Positions 37,963 to 50,757 of a stretch of DNA of 64,000 bases are shown here, piece by piece. How positions within the stretch are numbered: position 1 is the stretch's first letter; each line of letters starts with the position of its first letter. A program made the position numbers and the translations under genes. Origin of the DNA: Hydractinia symbiolongicarpus (taxonomy: Eukaryota; Cnidaria; Hydrozoa; Anthoathecata; Hydractiniidae); NCBI RefSeq assembly GCF_029227915.1, contig NC_079876.1, positions 7,504,001 to 7,568,000 of the forward strand. Reading direction: 5' to 3'. The notes beneath the pieces are model-generated. The model was given only the letters and a program-made list of their open reading frames with translations. It was not told the origin of the DNA and did not search any database.

Positions 37963-40900
37963 CAAAAATGTTTTCATTTTTGATGAGACGCTGAATAAAA
38001 GAAGTTTAATCGCCGGCAAACCAAAACCTGCAATTTCCCGTAAATCCCGGACTCGGCCCGTATAGTCAAAAGTATACAAAGAAAGTACCCAGGGAGTAAA
38101 CTCATTTTCCGAACGATTTTTTAAAATATTTTTTCACCACTAAAACGCATGAGACTTGTAGTTTTCAAAAATGTTTTCAATTTTGATGAAACGCTGAATA
38201 AAAGAAGTTTAATCGCCGGCAAACGAAAACCTGCGATTTCCCGTAAATCCCGGACTCGGCCCGTATAGTAAAGAAAGTACCCGGGATGTAAACTCATTTC
38301 CCGAACGATTTTTTAAATTATTATTTCACCACTAAAACCCATGAGACTTATAGTTTTTAAAAATGTTTTCATTTTTGATGAGACGCTGAATAAAAGAAGT
38401 TTAATCGCCAGCAAACGAAAACCCGCCATTTCCCGTAAACCCCGGACTCGGCCCGTATAGTCAAAAGTATACAAAGAAAGTACCCAGGGAGTAAACTCAT
38501 TTTCCGATCGATTTTTTAAATTATTTTTTCACCACTACAACGCATGAGACTTGTAGTTTTCAAAAATGTTTTCATTTTTGATGGGACGCTTAATGAAAGA
38601 GGTTTAATCGACGGCAAACGAAATCCCGCGATTTCCCGTAAATCCCGGGCTTGGCCCGTATAGTCGAATGTATACAAAGAAAGTACCCAGGGAGTAAACT
38701 CATTTCCCGAACGATTTTTGAATTTTTTTTTTCACCACTAAAACGCATGAGACTTGTAGTTTTCAAAAATGTTTTTATTTTTGATGAGACGCTGAATAAA
38801 AGAAGTTTAATCGCCGGCAAACGAAAACTCGCCATTTCCCGTAAACCCCGGACTCGACCGGTATAGTCAAAAGTATACAAAGAAAGTACCCAGGGAGTAA
38901 ACCCATTTCCCGAAAGATTTTTTATATTATTTTTTACCACTAAACGCATGAGACTTGTAGTTTTCAAAATTATTTTCATATTTGATGGGACGCTGAATAA
39001 AAGAAGTTTAATCGCTGGCAAACGAAAATCCGCGATTTCCCGTAAATCCCGGACTCGGCCCGTATAATCAAAAGTATACAAAGAAAGTACCCAGGGAGTA
39101 AACTCATTTCCCGAACGATTTTTTAAATTATTTTTTCACCACTAAAACGCATGAGACTTGTAGTTTTTAAAAATGTTTTCATTTTTGATGAGACGCTCAA
39201 TGAAAGAGGTTTAATCGCCGGCAAACGAAATCCCGCGTTTTCCCGTAAATCCGGGGCTTGGCCCGTATAGTCGAATGTATACAAAGAAAGTACCCAGGGA
39301 GTAAACTCATTTCCCGAACGATTTTTTAAATATTTTTTTCACCACTAAAACGCATGAGACTTGTAGTTTTCAAAAAAGTTTTCATTTTTGATGAAACGCT
39401 GAATAAAAGAAGTTTAATCGCCGGCAAACGAAAACCCGCGATTTCCCGTAAATCCCGGCTTGGCCCGTATAGTCAAAAGTATACAAAGAAAGTACCCAGG
39501 GAGTAAACTCATTTCCCGAACGATTTTTTAAATTATTATTTCACCACTAAAGCCCATGAGACTTGTAGTTTTCAAAAATGTTTTCATTTTTGATGAGACG
39601 CTGAATAAAAGAAGTTTAATCGCCGGCAAACCAAAACCTGCAATTTCCCGTAAATCCCGGACTCGGCCCGTATAGTCAAAAGTATACAAAGAAAGTACCC
39701 AGGGAGTAAACTCATTTTCCGAACGATTTTTTAAAATATTTTTTCACCACTAAAACGCATGAGACTTGTAGTTTTCAAAAATGTTTTCAATTTTGATGAA
39801 ACGCTGAATAAAAGAAGTTTAATCGCCGGCAAACGAAAACCTGCGATTTCCCGTAAATCCCGGACTCGGCCCGTATAGTAAAGAAAGTACCCGGGATGTA
39901 AACTCATTTCCCGAACGATTTTTTAAATTATTATTTCACCACTAAAACCCATGAGACTTATAGTTTTTAAAAATGTTTTCATTTTTGATGAGACGCTGAA
40001 TAAAAGAAGTTTAATCGCCGGCAAACGAAAACCCGCCATTTCCCGTAAACCCCGGACTCGGCCCGTATAGTCAAAAGTATACAAAGAAAGTACCCAGGGA
40101 GTAAACTCATTTTCCGATCGATTTTTTAAATTATTTTTTCACCACTACAACGCATGAGACTTGTAGTTTTCAAAAATGTTTTCATTTTTGATGGGACGCT
40201 TAATGAAAGAGGTTTAATCGACGGCAAACGAAATCCCGCGATTTCCCGTAAATCCCGGGCTTGGCCCGTATAGTCGAATGTATACAAAGAAAGTACCCAG
40301 GGAGTAAACTCATTTCCCGAACGATTTTTTAATTTTTTTTTTCACCACTAAAACGCATGAGACTTGTAGTTTTCAAAAATGTTTTTATTTTTGATGAGAC
40401 GCTGAATAAAAGAAGTTTAATCGTCGGCAAACGAAAACTCGCCATTTCCCGTAAACCCCGGACTCGACCGGTATAGTCAAAAGTATACAAAGAAAGTACC
40501 CAGGGAGTAAACCCATTTCCCGAAAGATTTTTTATATTATTTTTTACCACTAAACGCATGAGACTTGTAGTTTTCAAAATTATTTTCATATTTGATGGGA
40601 CGCTGAATAAAAGAAGTTTAATCGCTGGCAAACGAAAATCCGCGATTTCCCGTAAATCCCGGACTCGGCCCGTATAATCAAAAGTATACAAAGAAAGTAC
40701 CCAGGGAGTAAACTCATTTCCCGAACGATTTTTTAAATTATTTTTTCACCACTAAAACGCATGAGACTTGTAGTTTTTAAAAATGTTTTCATTTTTGATG
40801 AGACGCTCAATGAAAGAGGTTTAATCGCCAGCAAACGAAATCCCGCGTTTTCCCGTAAATCCGGGGCTTGGCCCGTATAGTCGAATGTATACAAAGAAAG

Positions 40901-41150
40901 TACCCAGGGAGTAAACTCATTTCCCGAACGATTTTTTAAATATTTTTTTCACCACTAAAACGCATGAGACTTGTAGTTTTCAAAAAAGTTTTCATTTTTG
41001 ATGAAACGCTGAATAAAAGAAGTTTAATCGCCGGCAAACGAAAACCCGCGATTTCCCGTAAATCCCGGCTTGGCCCGTATAGTCAAAAGTATACAAAGAA
41101 AGTACCCAGGGAGTAAACTCATTTCCCGAACGATTTTTTAAATTATTTTT
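37940..41150 (-). repeat. Tandem higher-order repeat, 8 monomers (1610 bp)
   Basis: Two adjacent copies, about 37940-39540 and 39550-41150, offset exactly 1610 bp wherever I checked. Each contains one 192-bp monomer and one CTAAACGCATGAG short monomer, which explains why the period is 14 bp under 8 x 203. I noticed about four single-base differences, for example CGCCAGC at 38407 versus CGCCGGC in the copy, and TTTTTGAATTTT at 38716 versus TTTTTTAATTTT. Confidence 0.85.
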
Positions 41151-43099
41151 TCACCACTAAAACGCATGAGACTTGTAGTTTTCAAAAATGTTTTCATTTT
41201 TGATGAGATTCTGAATAAAAGCAGTTTAATCGCCGGCAAACGAAAACCTGCGATTTGCCGTAAATCCCGGACTCGGCCCGTATAGTCAAAAGTATACAAG
41301 GAAAGTACCCAGGGAGTTACCTCATTTTCAGAACGATTTTTTAAATTATTTTTTCACCACTAAAACGCATGAGACTTGTAGTTTTCAAAAATGTTTTCAT
41401 TTTTGATGAGACGCTGAATAAAAGAAGTTTAATCGCCGGCAAACGAAAACCCGCGATTTCCCGTAAATCCCGGACTCGGCCCGTATAGTCAAAAGTATAC
41501 AAGGAAAGTACCCAGTGAGTAAACTCGTTTCCCGAACGAATTTTTAAATTATTTTTTCACCACTAAAACGCATGAGACTTGTAGTTTTCAGAAATGTTTT
41601 CATTTTTGATGAGACGCTTAATGAAAGTGGTTTAATCACCGGCAAACGAAAACCCGCGATTTCCCGTAAATCCCGGGCTTGGCCCGTATAGTCGAATGTA
41701 TACAAAGAAAGTACCCTGTGAGTAAACTCATTTCCAAAACGATTTTTTAAATTATCTTTTCACCACTAAAACGCATGAGACTTGTAGTTTTCAAAAATGT
41801 TTTCATTTTTGATGAGATGCTGAATAAAAGAAGTTTAATCGCCGGCAAACGAAAACCCGCCATTTCCGTAAACCCCGGATTCGACCGGTATAGTCAAAAG
41901 TATACAAAGAAAGTACCCAGGGAGTAAACTCATTTCCTGAACGATTTTTTATATTATTTATTTACCACTAAACGCATGAGACTTGTAGTTTTCAAAAATA
42001 TTTTCATATTTGATGGGACGCTGAATAAAAGAAGTTTTATCGCCGTCAAACGAAAATACGCGATTTCCTGTAAATCCCGGACTCGGCCCGTATAATCAAA
42101 AGTATACAAAGAATGTACCCAGGGAGTAAACTCATTTCCCGAACGATTTTTTAAATTTTTTTTTCACCACTAAAACGCATAAGACTTGTAGTTTTCAAAA
42201 ATGTTTTCATTTTTGATGAGACGCTTAATGAAAGAGGTTTAATCGTCGGCAAACGAAAACCCGCGATTTCCCGTAAATCCCGGGCTTGGCCCGTATAGTC
42301 GAATGTATGCAAAGAAAGTACCCTGTGAGTAAACTCGTTTCCAGAACGATTTTTTAAATTATTTTTTCACCACTAAAATGCATAAGACTTGTAGTTTTTA
42401 ACAATGTTTTCATTTTTGATGAAACGCTGAATAAAAGAAGTTTAATCGCCGGCAAACGAAAACCCGCGATTTCCCGTAAATCCCGGCTTGGCCCGTATAG
42501 TCAAAAGTATACAAAGAAAGTACCCATGGAGAAAACTCATTTCCCGAACGATTTTTTAAATTATTTTTTCACCACTAAAACGCATCAGACTTGTAGTTTT
42601 CAAAAATGTTTTCATTTTTGATGAGACGCTGAAAAAAAGAAGTTTAATCGCCGGCAAACGAAAACCTGCGATTTCCCGTAAATCCCGGACTCGGCCCGTA
42701 TAGTCAAAAGTATACAAAAAAAGTACCCAGGGAGTAAACTCATTTCCCAAACGATTATTTAAATTATAATTTCACCACTAAAGCCCATGAGACTTGTAGT
42801 TTTCAAAAATGTTTTCATTTTTGATGAGACGCTGAATAAAAGAAGTTTAATCGCCGGCAAACCAAAACCTGCAATTTCCCGTAAATCCCGGTCTCGGCCC
42901 GTATAGTCAAAAGTATACAAAGAAAGTACCCAGGGAGTAAACTCATTTTCCGAACGATTTTTTAAAATATTTTTTCACCACTAAAACGCATGAGACTTGT
43001 AGTTTTCAAAAATGTTTTCAATTTTGATGAAACGCTGAATAAAAGAAGTTTAATCGCCGGCAAACGAAAACCTGCGATTTCCCGTAAATCCCGGACTCG

Positions 43100-45285
43100 G
43101 CCCGTATAGTAAAGAAAGTACCCGGGATGTAAACTCATTTCCCGAACGATTTTTTAAATTATTATTTCACCACTAAAACCCATGAGACTTATAGTTTTTA
43201 AAAATGTTTTCATTTTTGATGAGACGCTGAATAAAAGAAGTTTAATCGCCGACAAACGAAAACCCGCCATTTCCCGTAAACCCCGGACTCGGCCCGTATA
43301 GTCAAAAGTATACAAAGAAAGTACCCAGGGAGTAAACTCATTTTCAGAACGATTTTTTAAATTATTTTTTCACCACTACAACGCATGAGACTTGTAGTTT
43401 TCAAAAATGTTTTCATTTTTGATGAGACGCTTAATGAAAGAGGTTTAATCGACGGCAAACGAAATCCCGCGATTTCCCGTAAATCCCGGGCTTGGCCCGT
43501 ATAGTCGAATGTATACAAAGAAAGTACCCAGGGAGTAAACTCATTTCCCGAACGATTTTTTAATTTTTTTTTCACCACTAAAACGCATGAGACTTGTAGT
43601 TTTCAAAAATGTTTTGATTTTTGATGAGACGGTTAATGAAAGAAGTTTAATCGCCGGCAATCGAAAACCCGCGATTTCCCGTAAATCCCGGGCTTGGCCC
43701 GTATAGTCGAATGTATACAAAGAAAGTACCCTGTGAGTAAACTCATTTCCCGAACGATTTTTTAAATTATTTTTTCACCACTAAAACGCATGAGACTTGT
43801 AGTTTTCAGAAATGTTTTCATTTTTGATGAGACGCTTAATGAAAGTGGTTTAATCGCCAGCAAACGAAAACCCGCGATTTCCCGTAAATCCCGGGCTTGG
43901 CCCGTATAGTCGAATGTATACAAAGAAAGTACCCTGTGAGTAAACTCATTTCCAAAACGATTTTTTAAATTATCTTTTCACCACTAAAACGCATGAGACT
44001 TGTAGTTTTTAAAAATGTTTTCATTTTTGATGAGACGCTGAATAAAAGAAGTTTAATCGCCGGCAAACGAAAACCCGCCATTTCCCTTAAACCCCGGACT
44101 CGACCGGTATAGTCAAAAGTATACAAAGAAAGTACCCAGGGAGTAAACCCATTTCCCGAAAGATTTTTTATATTATTTTTTACCACTAAACGCATGAGAC
44201 TTGTAGTTTTCAAAAATATTTTCATATTTGATGGGACGCTGAATAAAAGAAGTTTAATCGCCGGCAAACGAAAATCCGCGATTTCCCGTAAATCCCGGAC
44301 TCAGCCCGTGTAATTAAAAGTATACAAAGAAAGTACCCAGGGAGTAAACTCATTTCCCAAACGATTATTTAAATTATTATTTCACCACTAAAGCCCATGA
44401 GACTTGTAGTTTTTAAAAGTGTTTTCATTTTTGATGAGACGCTGAATAAAAGAAGTTTAGTCGCCGGCAAACGAAAACCCGCCATTTCCCGTAAATCCCG
44501 GACTCGGCCCGTATAGTCAAAAGTATACAAGGAAAGTACCCAGTGAGTAAACTCATTTCCCGAACGAATTTTTAAATTATTTTTTCACCACTAAAACGCA
44601 TGAGACTTGTAGTTTTCAGAAATGTTTTTATTTTTGATGAGACGCCTAATGAAAGTGGTGTAATCGCCGGCAAACGAAAACCCGCGATTTCCCGTAAATC
44701 CCGGGCTTGGCCCGTATAGTCGAATGTATACAAAGAAAGTACCCTGTGAGTAAACTCATTTCCAAAACGATTTTTTAAATTATCTTTTCACCACTAAAAC
44801 GCTTGAGACTTGTAGTTTTCAAAAATGTTTTCATTTTTGATGAGACGCTGAATAAAAGAAGTTTAATCGCCGGAAAACGAAAACCCGCCATTTCCCGTAA
44901 ACCCCGACTCGGCCCGCATAGTCAAAAGTATACAAAGAAAGTATCCAGGGAGTAAACTCATTTCCGAACGATTTTTTAAATTATATTTTTCACCACTAAA
45001 ACGCATGAGACTTGTAGTTTTCAAAAACGTTTACGTTTTTGATGAGACGCTGAATAAAGGAAGTTTAATCGCCGGCAAACGAAAACCTGCGATTTCCCGT
45101 AAATCCCGGACTCGGCCCGTATAGTCAAAAGTATACAAAGAAAGTACCCAGGGAGTAAACTCATTTCCCAAACGATTATTTAAATTATTATTTCACCACT
45201 AAAGCCCATGAGACTTGTAGTTTTTAAAAATGTTTTCATTTTTGATGAGACGCTGAATAAAAGAAGTTTAATCGCCGGCAAACGA
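43100..45285 (-). repeat. Higher-order block D, copy 1
   Basis: Matches 45930-48108 at an offset of 2824 (2823 after a 1-bp indel near 44985). Shared rare variants include CGCCGACAAACG, GTGTAATTAAAAG, AAAAGTGTTTTC and the compensated dyad. The segment 44100-45290 is itself repeated at +1214 bp, so blocks are nested. Confidence 0.8.
45021..45042. repeat. Variant dyad with compensated stem change
   Basis: Here the arms are TCAAAAACG and CGTTTTTGA around a TTTA loop. Relative to the usual minus-arm element, one T-A stem pair has become C-G by changes on both sides, plus one loop change, so all 9 stem pairs remain. A copy sits at 47844-47865 within a duplicated block. Confidence 0.85.
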
Positions 45286-45929
45286 AAACCCGCCATTTTC
45301 CGTAAACCCCGGACTCGACCGGTATAGTCAAAAGTATACAAAGAAAGTACCCAGGGAGTAAACCCATTTCCCGAAAGATTTTTTATATTATTTTTTCCAC
45401 TAAACGCATGAGACTTGTAGTTTTCAAAAATATTTTCATATTTGATGGGACGCTGAATAAAAGAAGTTTAATCGCCGGCAAACGAAAATCCGCGATTTCC
45501 CGTAAATCCCGGACTCAGCCCGTGTAATTAAAAGTATACAAAGAAAGTACCCAGGGAGTAAACTCATTTCCCAAACGATTATTTAAATTATTATTTCACC
45601 ACTAAAGCCCATGAGACTTGTAGTTTTTAAAAGTGTTTTCATTTTTGATGAGACGCTGAATAAAAGAAGTTTAGTCGCCGGCAAACGAAAACCCGCCATT
45701 TCCCGTAAATCCCGGACTCGGCCCGTATAGTCAAAAGTATACAAGGAAAGTACCCAGTGAGTAAACTCATTTCCCGAACGAATTTTTAAATTATTATTTC
45801 ACCACTAAAACCCATGAGACTTATAGTTTTTAAAAATGTTTTCATTTTTGATGAGACGCTGAATAAAAGAAGTTTAATCGCCGACAAACGAAAACCCGCC
45901 ATTTCCCGTAAACCCCGGACTCGGCCCAT

Positions 45930-48108
45930 ATAGTAAAGAAAGTACCCGGGATGTAAACTCATTTCCCGAACGATTTTTTAAATTATTATTTCACCACTAA
46001 AACCCATGAGACTTATAGTTTTTAAAAATGTTTTCATTTTTGATGAGACGCTGAATAAAAGAAGTTTAATCGCCGACAAACGAAAACCCGCCATTTCCCG
46101 TAAACCCCGGACTCGGCCCGTATAGTCAAAAGTATACAAAGAAAGTACCCAGGGAGTAAACTCATTTTCAGAACGATTTTTTAAATTATTTTTTCACCAC
46201 TACAACGCATGAGACTTGTAGTTTTCAAAAATGTTTTCATTTTTGATGAGACGCTTAATGAAAGAGGTTTAATCGACGGCAAACGAAATCCCGCGATTTC
46301 CCGTAAATCCCGGGCTTGGCCCGTATAGTCGAATGTATACAAAGAAAGTACCCAGGGAGTAAACTCATTTCCCGAACGATTTTTTAATTTTTTTTTCACC
46401 ACTAAAACGCATGAGACTTGTAGTTTTCAAAAATGTTTTGATTTTTGATGAGACGGTTAATGAAAGAAGTTTAATCGCCGGCAATCGAAAACCCGCGATT
46501 TCCCGTAAATCCCGGGCTTGGCCCGTATAGTCGAATGTATACAAAGAAAGTACCCTGTGAGTAAACTCATTTCCCGAACGATTTTTTAAATTATTTTTTC
46601 ACCACTAAAACGCATGAGACTTGTAGTTTTCAGAAATGTTTTCATTTTTGATGAGACGCTTAATGAAAGTGGTTTAATCGCCAGCAAACGAAAACCCGCG
46701 ATTTCCCGTAAATCCCGGGCTTGGCCCGTTTAGTCGAATGTATACAAAGAAAGTACCCTGTGAGTAAACTCATTTCCAAAACGATTTTTTAAATTATCTT
46801 TTCACCACTAAAACGCATGAGACTTGTAGTTTTTAAAAATGTTTTCATTTTTGATGAGACGCTGAATAAAAGAAGTTTAATCGCCGGCAAACGAAAACCC
46901 GCCATTTCCCGTAAACCCCGGACTCGACCGGTATAGTCAAAAGTATACAAAGAAAGTACCCAGGGAGTAAACCCATTTCCCGAAAGATTTTTTATATTAT
47001 TTTTTACCACTAAACGCATGAGACTTGTAGTTTTCAAAAATATTTTCATATTTGATGGGACGCTGAATAAAAGAAGTTTAATCGCCGGCAAACGAAAATC
47101 CGCGATTTCCCGTAAATCCCGGACTCAGCCCGTGTAATTAAAAGTATACAAAGAAAGTACCCAGGGAGTAAACTCATTTCCCAAACGATTATTTAAATTA
47201 TTATTTCACCACTAAAGCCCATGAGACTTGTAGTTTTTAAAAGTGTTTTCATTTTTGATGAGACGCTGAATAAAAGAAGTTTAGTCGCCGGCAAACGAAA
47301 ACCCGCCATTTCGCGTAAATCCCGGACTCGGCCCGTATAGTCAAAAGTATACAAGGAAAGTACCCAGTGAGTAAACTCATTTCCCGAACGAATTTTTAAA
47401 TTATTTTTTCACCACTAAAACGCATGAGACTTGTAGTTTTCAGAAATGTTTTCATTTTTGATGAGACGCCTAATGAAAGTGGTGTAATCGCCGGCAAACG
47501 AAAACCCGCGATTTCCCGTAAATCCCGGGCTTGGCCCGTATAGTCGAATGTATACAAAGAAAGTACCCTGTGAGTAAACTCATTTCCAAAACGATTTTTT
47601 AAATTATCTTTTCACCACTAAAACGCTTGAGACTTGTAGTTTTCAAAAATGTTTTCATTTTTGATGAGACGCTGAATAAAAGAAGTTTAATCGCCGGAAA
47701 ACGAAAACCCGCCATTTCCCGTAAACCCCGACTCGGCCCGCATAGTCAAAAGTATACAAAGAAAGTACCCAGGGAGTAAACTCATTTCCGAACGATTTTT
47801 TAAATTATTTTTTCACCACTAAAACGCATGAGACTTGTAGTTTTCAAAAACGTTTACGTTTTTGATGAGACGCTGAATAAAGGAAGTTTAATCGCCGGCA
47901 AACGAAAACCTGCGATTTCCCGTAAATCCCGGACTCGGCCCGTATAGTCAAAAGTATACAAAGAAAGTACCCAGGGAGTAAACTCATTTCCCAAACGATT
48001 ATTTAAATTATTATTTCACCACTAAAGCCCATGAGACTTGTAGTTTTTAAAAATGTTTTCATTTTTGATGAGACGCTGAATAAAAGAAGTTTAATCGCCG
48101 GCAAACGA
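45930..48108 (-). repeat. Higher-order block D, copy 2
   Basis: Copy of 43100-45285. It is preceded by a local duplication of a 192-bp step (AAAACCCATGAGACTTATAG at about 45806 and 45998) that is absent from copy 1. Differences include TAGTCGAATG preceded by CCCGTT at 46727 versus CCCGTA. Confidence 0.8.
47844..47865. repeat. Second copy of the compensated dyad
   Basis: Same arms and loop as the element at 45021-45042. It lies at the offset (2823 bp) of the surrounding duplicated block, so it is a copy of one event rather than an independent one. Confidence 0.85.
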
Positions 48109-50750
48109 AAACCCGCGATTTCCCGTAAATCACGGACTCGGCCCGTATAGTCAAAAGTATACAAGGAAAGTACCCAGTGAGTAAACTCATTTCCCGAACG
48201 AATTTTTAAATTATTTTTTCACCACTAAAACGCATGAGACTTGTATTTTTCAAAAATGTTTTCATTTTTGATGAGACGCTGAGTAAAAGAAGTTTAATCC
48301 CTGGTAAACCAAAACCTGCAATTTCCCGTAAATCCCGGACTCGGCCCGTATAGTCAAAACTATACAAAGAAAGTACCCAGGGAGTAAACTCATTTTCCGA
48401 ACGATTTTTTAAAATATTTTTTCACCACTAAAACGCATGAGACTTGTAGTTTTCAAAAATGTTTTCAATTTTGATGAAACGCTGAATAAAAGAAGTTTAA
48501 TTGCCGGCAAACGAAAACCTGCGATTTCCCGTAAATCCCGGACTCGGCCCGTATAGTAAAGAAAGTACCCGGGATGTAAACTCATTTCCCGAACGATTTT
48601 TTAAATTATTATTTCACCACTAAAACCCATGAGACTTATAGTTTTTAAAAATGTTTTCATTTTTGATGAGACGCTGAATAAAAGAAGTTTAATCGCCGGC
48701 AAACGAAAACCCGCCATTTCCCGTAAACCCCGGACTCGGCCCGTATAGTCAAAAGTATACAAAGAAAGTACCCAGGGAGTAAACTCATTTTCCGAACGAT
48801 TTTTTAAAATATTTTTTCACCACTAAAACGCATGAGACTTGTAGTTTTCAAAAATGTTTTCAATTTTGATGAAACGCTGAATAAAAGAAGTTTAATTGCC
48901 GGCAAACGAAAACCTGCGATTTCCCGTAAATCCCGGACTCGGCCCGTATAGTAAAGAAAGTACCCGGGATGTAAACTCATTTCCCGAACGATTTTTTAAA
49001 TTATTATTTCACCACTAAAACCCATGAGACTTATAGTTTTTAAAAATGTTTTCATTTTTGATGAGACGCTGAATAAAAGAAGTTTAATCGCCGGCAAACG
49101 AAAACCCGCCATTTCCCGTAAACCCCGGACTCGGCCCGTATAGTCAAAAGTATACAAAGAAAGTACCCAGGGAGTAAACTCATTTTCCGAACGATTTTTT
49201 AAATTATTTTTTCACCACTACAACGCATGAGACTTGTAGTTTTAAAAAATGTTTTCATTTTTGATGAGACGCTTAATGAAAGAGGTTTAATCGACGGCAA
49301 ACGAAATCCCGCGATTTCCCGTAAATCCCGGGCTTGGCCCGTATAGTCGAATGTATACAAAGAAAGTACCCAGGGAGTAAACTCATTTCCCGAACGATTT
49401 TTTAATTTTTTTTTTCACCACTAAAACGCATGAGACTTGTAGTTTTCAAAAATGTTTTGATTTTTGATGAAACGGTTAATGAAAGAAGTTTAATCGCCGG
49501 CAATCGAAAACCCGCGATTTCCTGTAAATCCCGGGCTTGGCCCGTATAGTCGAATGTATACAAAGAAAGTACCCTGTGAGTAAACTCATTTCCCGAACGA
49601 TTTTTTAAATTATTTTTTCACCACTAAAACGCATGAGACTTGTAGTTTTCAGAAATGTTTTCATTTTTGATGAGACGCTTAATGAAAGTGGTTTAATCGC
49701 CAGCAAACGAAAACCCGCGATTTCCCGTAAATCCCGGGCTTGGCCCGTATAGTCGAATGTATACAAAGAAAGTACCCTGTGAGTAAACTCATCTCCAAAA
49801 CGATTTTTTAAATTATTTTTTCACCACTAAACGCATGAGACTTGTAGTTTTCAAAAATATTTTCATACTTGATGGGACGCTGAATACAAGAAGTTTAATC
49901 GCCGGCAAACGAAAATCCGCGATTTCCCGTAAATCCCAGACTCAGCCCGTGTAATTAAAAGTATACAAAGAAAGTACCCAGGGAGTAAACTTATTTCCCG
50001 AACGATTTTTTAAATTATTTTTTCACCACTAAAACGCATGAGACTTGTAGTTTTCAAAAATGTTTTTATTTTTGATGAGACGCTGAATAAAAGAAGTTTA
50101 ATCGCCGGCAAACAAAAACCCGCCATTTCCCGTAAATCCCGGACTCGACCGGTATAGTCAAAAGTATACAAAGAAAGTACCCAGGGAGTAAACTCATTTC
50201 CCGAACGATTTTTTAATTTTTTTTTCACCACTAAAACGCATGAGACTTGTAGTTTTCAAAAATGTTTTGATTTTTGATGAGACGGTTAATGAAAGAAGTT
50301 TAATCGCCGGCAATCGAAAACCCGCGATTTCCCGTAAATCCCGGGCTTGGCCCGTATAGTTGAATGTATACAAAGAAAGTACCCTGTGAGTAAACTCATT
50401 TCCCGAACGATTTTTTAAATTATTTTTTCACCACTAAAACGCATGAGACTTGTAGTTTTCAGAAATGTTTTCATTTTTGATGAGACGCTTAATGAAAGTG
50501 GTTTAATCGCCAGCAAACGAAAACCCGCGATTTCCCGTAAATCCCGGGCTTGGCCCGTATAGTCGAATGTATACAAAGAAAGTACCCTGTGAGTAAACTC
50601 ATCTCCAAAACAATTTTTTAAATTATCTTTTCACCACTAAAACGCATGAGACTTGTAGTTTTCAAAAATGTTTTCATTTTTGATGAAACGCTGAATAAAA
50701 GAAGTTTAATCGCTGGCAAACGAAAACCCGCCATTTCCCGTAAACCCCGG
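47940..50750 (-). repeat. Higher-order block E, copy 1
   Basis: Matches 50758-52970 with offsets of 2818, then 2423, then 2220 bp. The steps are a 395-bp dimer and a 203-bp monomer (the CAGAAATG, CATTTCCC monomer near 49600) present here and missing in copy 2. Diagnostic variants: GTATTTTTCAAAAATG, AATCCCTGGTAAACC, GTTTTAAAAAATG and CATCTCCAAAACG. Confidence 0.8.
48390..49200 (-). repeat. Tandem 203+192 dimer duplication (395 bp)
   Basis: TTTTTTAAAATATTTTTTC recurs at an interval of 395 bp (AAAATATTTT at 48411 and 48806), each followed by AATTGCCGGC and by the 11-bp-deleted monomer. This extra dimer accounts exactly for an offset change from 2818 to 2423 bp between this region and its copy at 51.1 kb. 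Confidence 0.85.
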
Positions 50751-50757
50751 ACTCGGC

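Noticed and set aside
38590-39081. 163-codon open frame on the minus strand, the longest in the window
   Set aside because: It is read-through across two to three satellite monomers, begins at TTG, changes frame relation between monomers, and has no recognisable domain.
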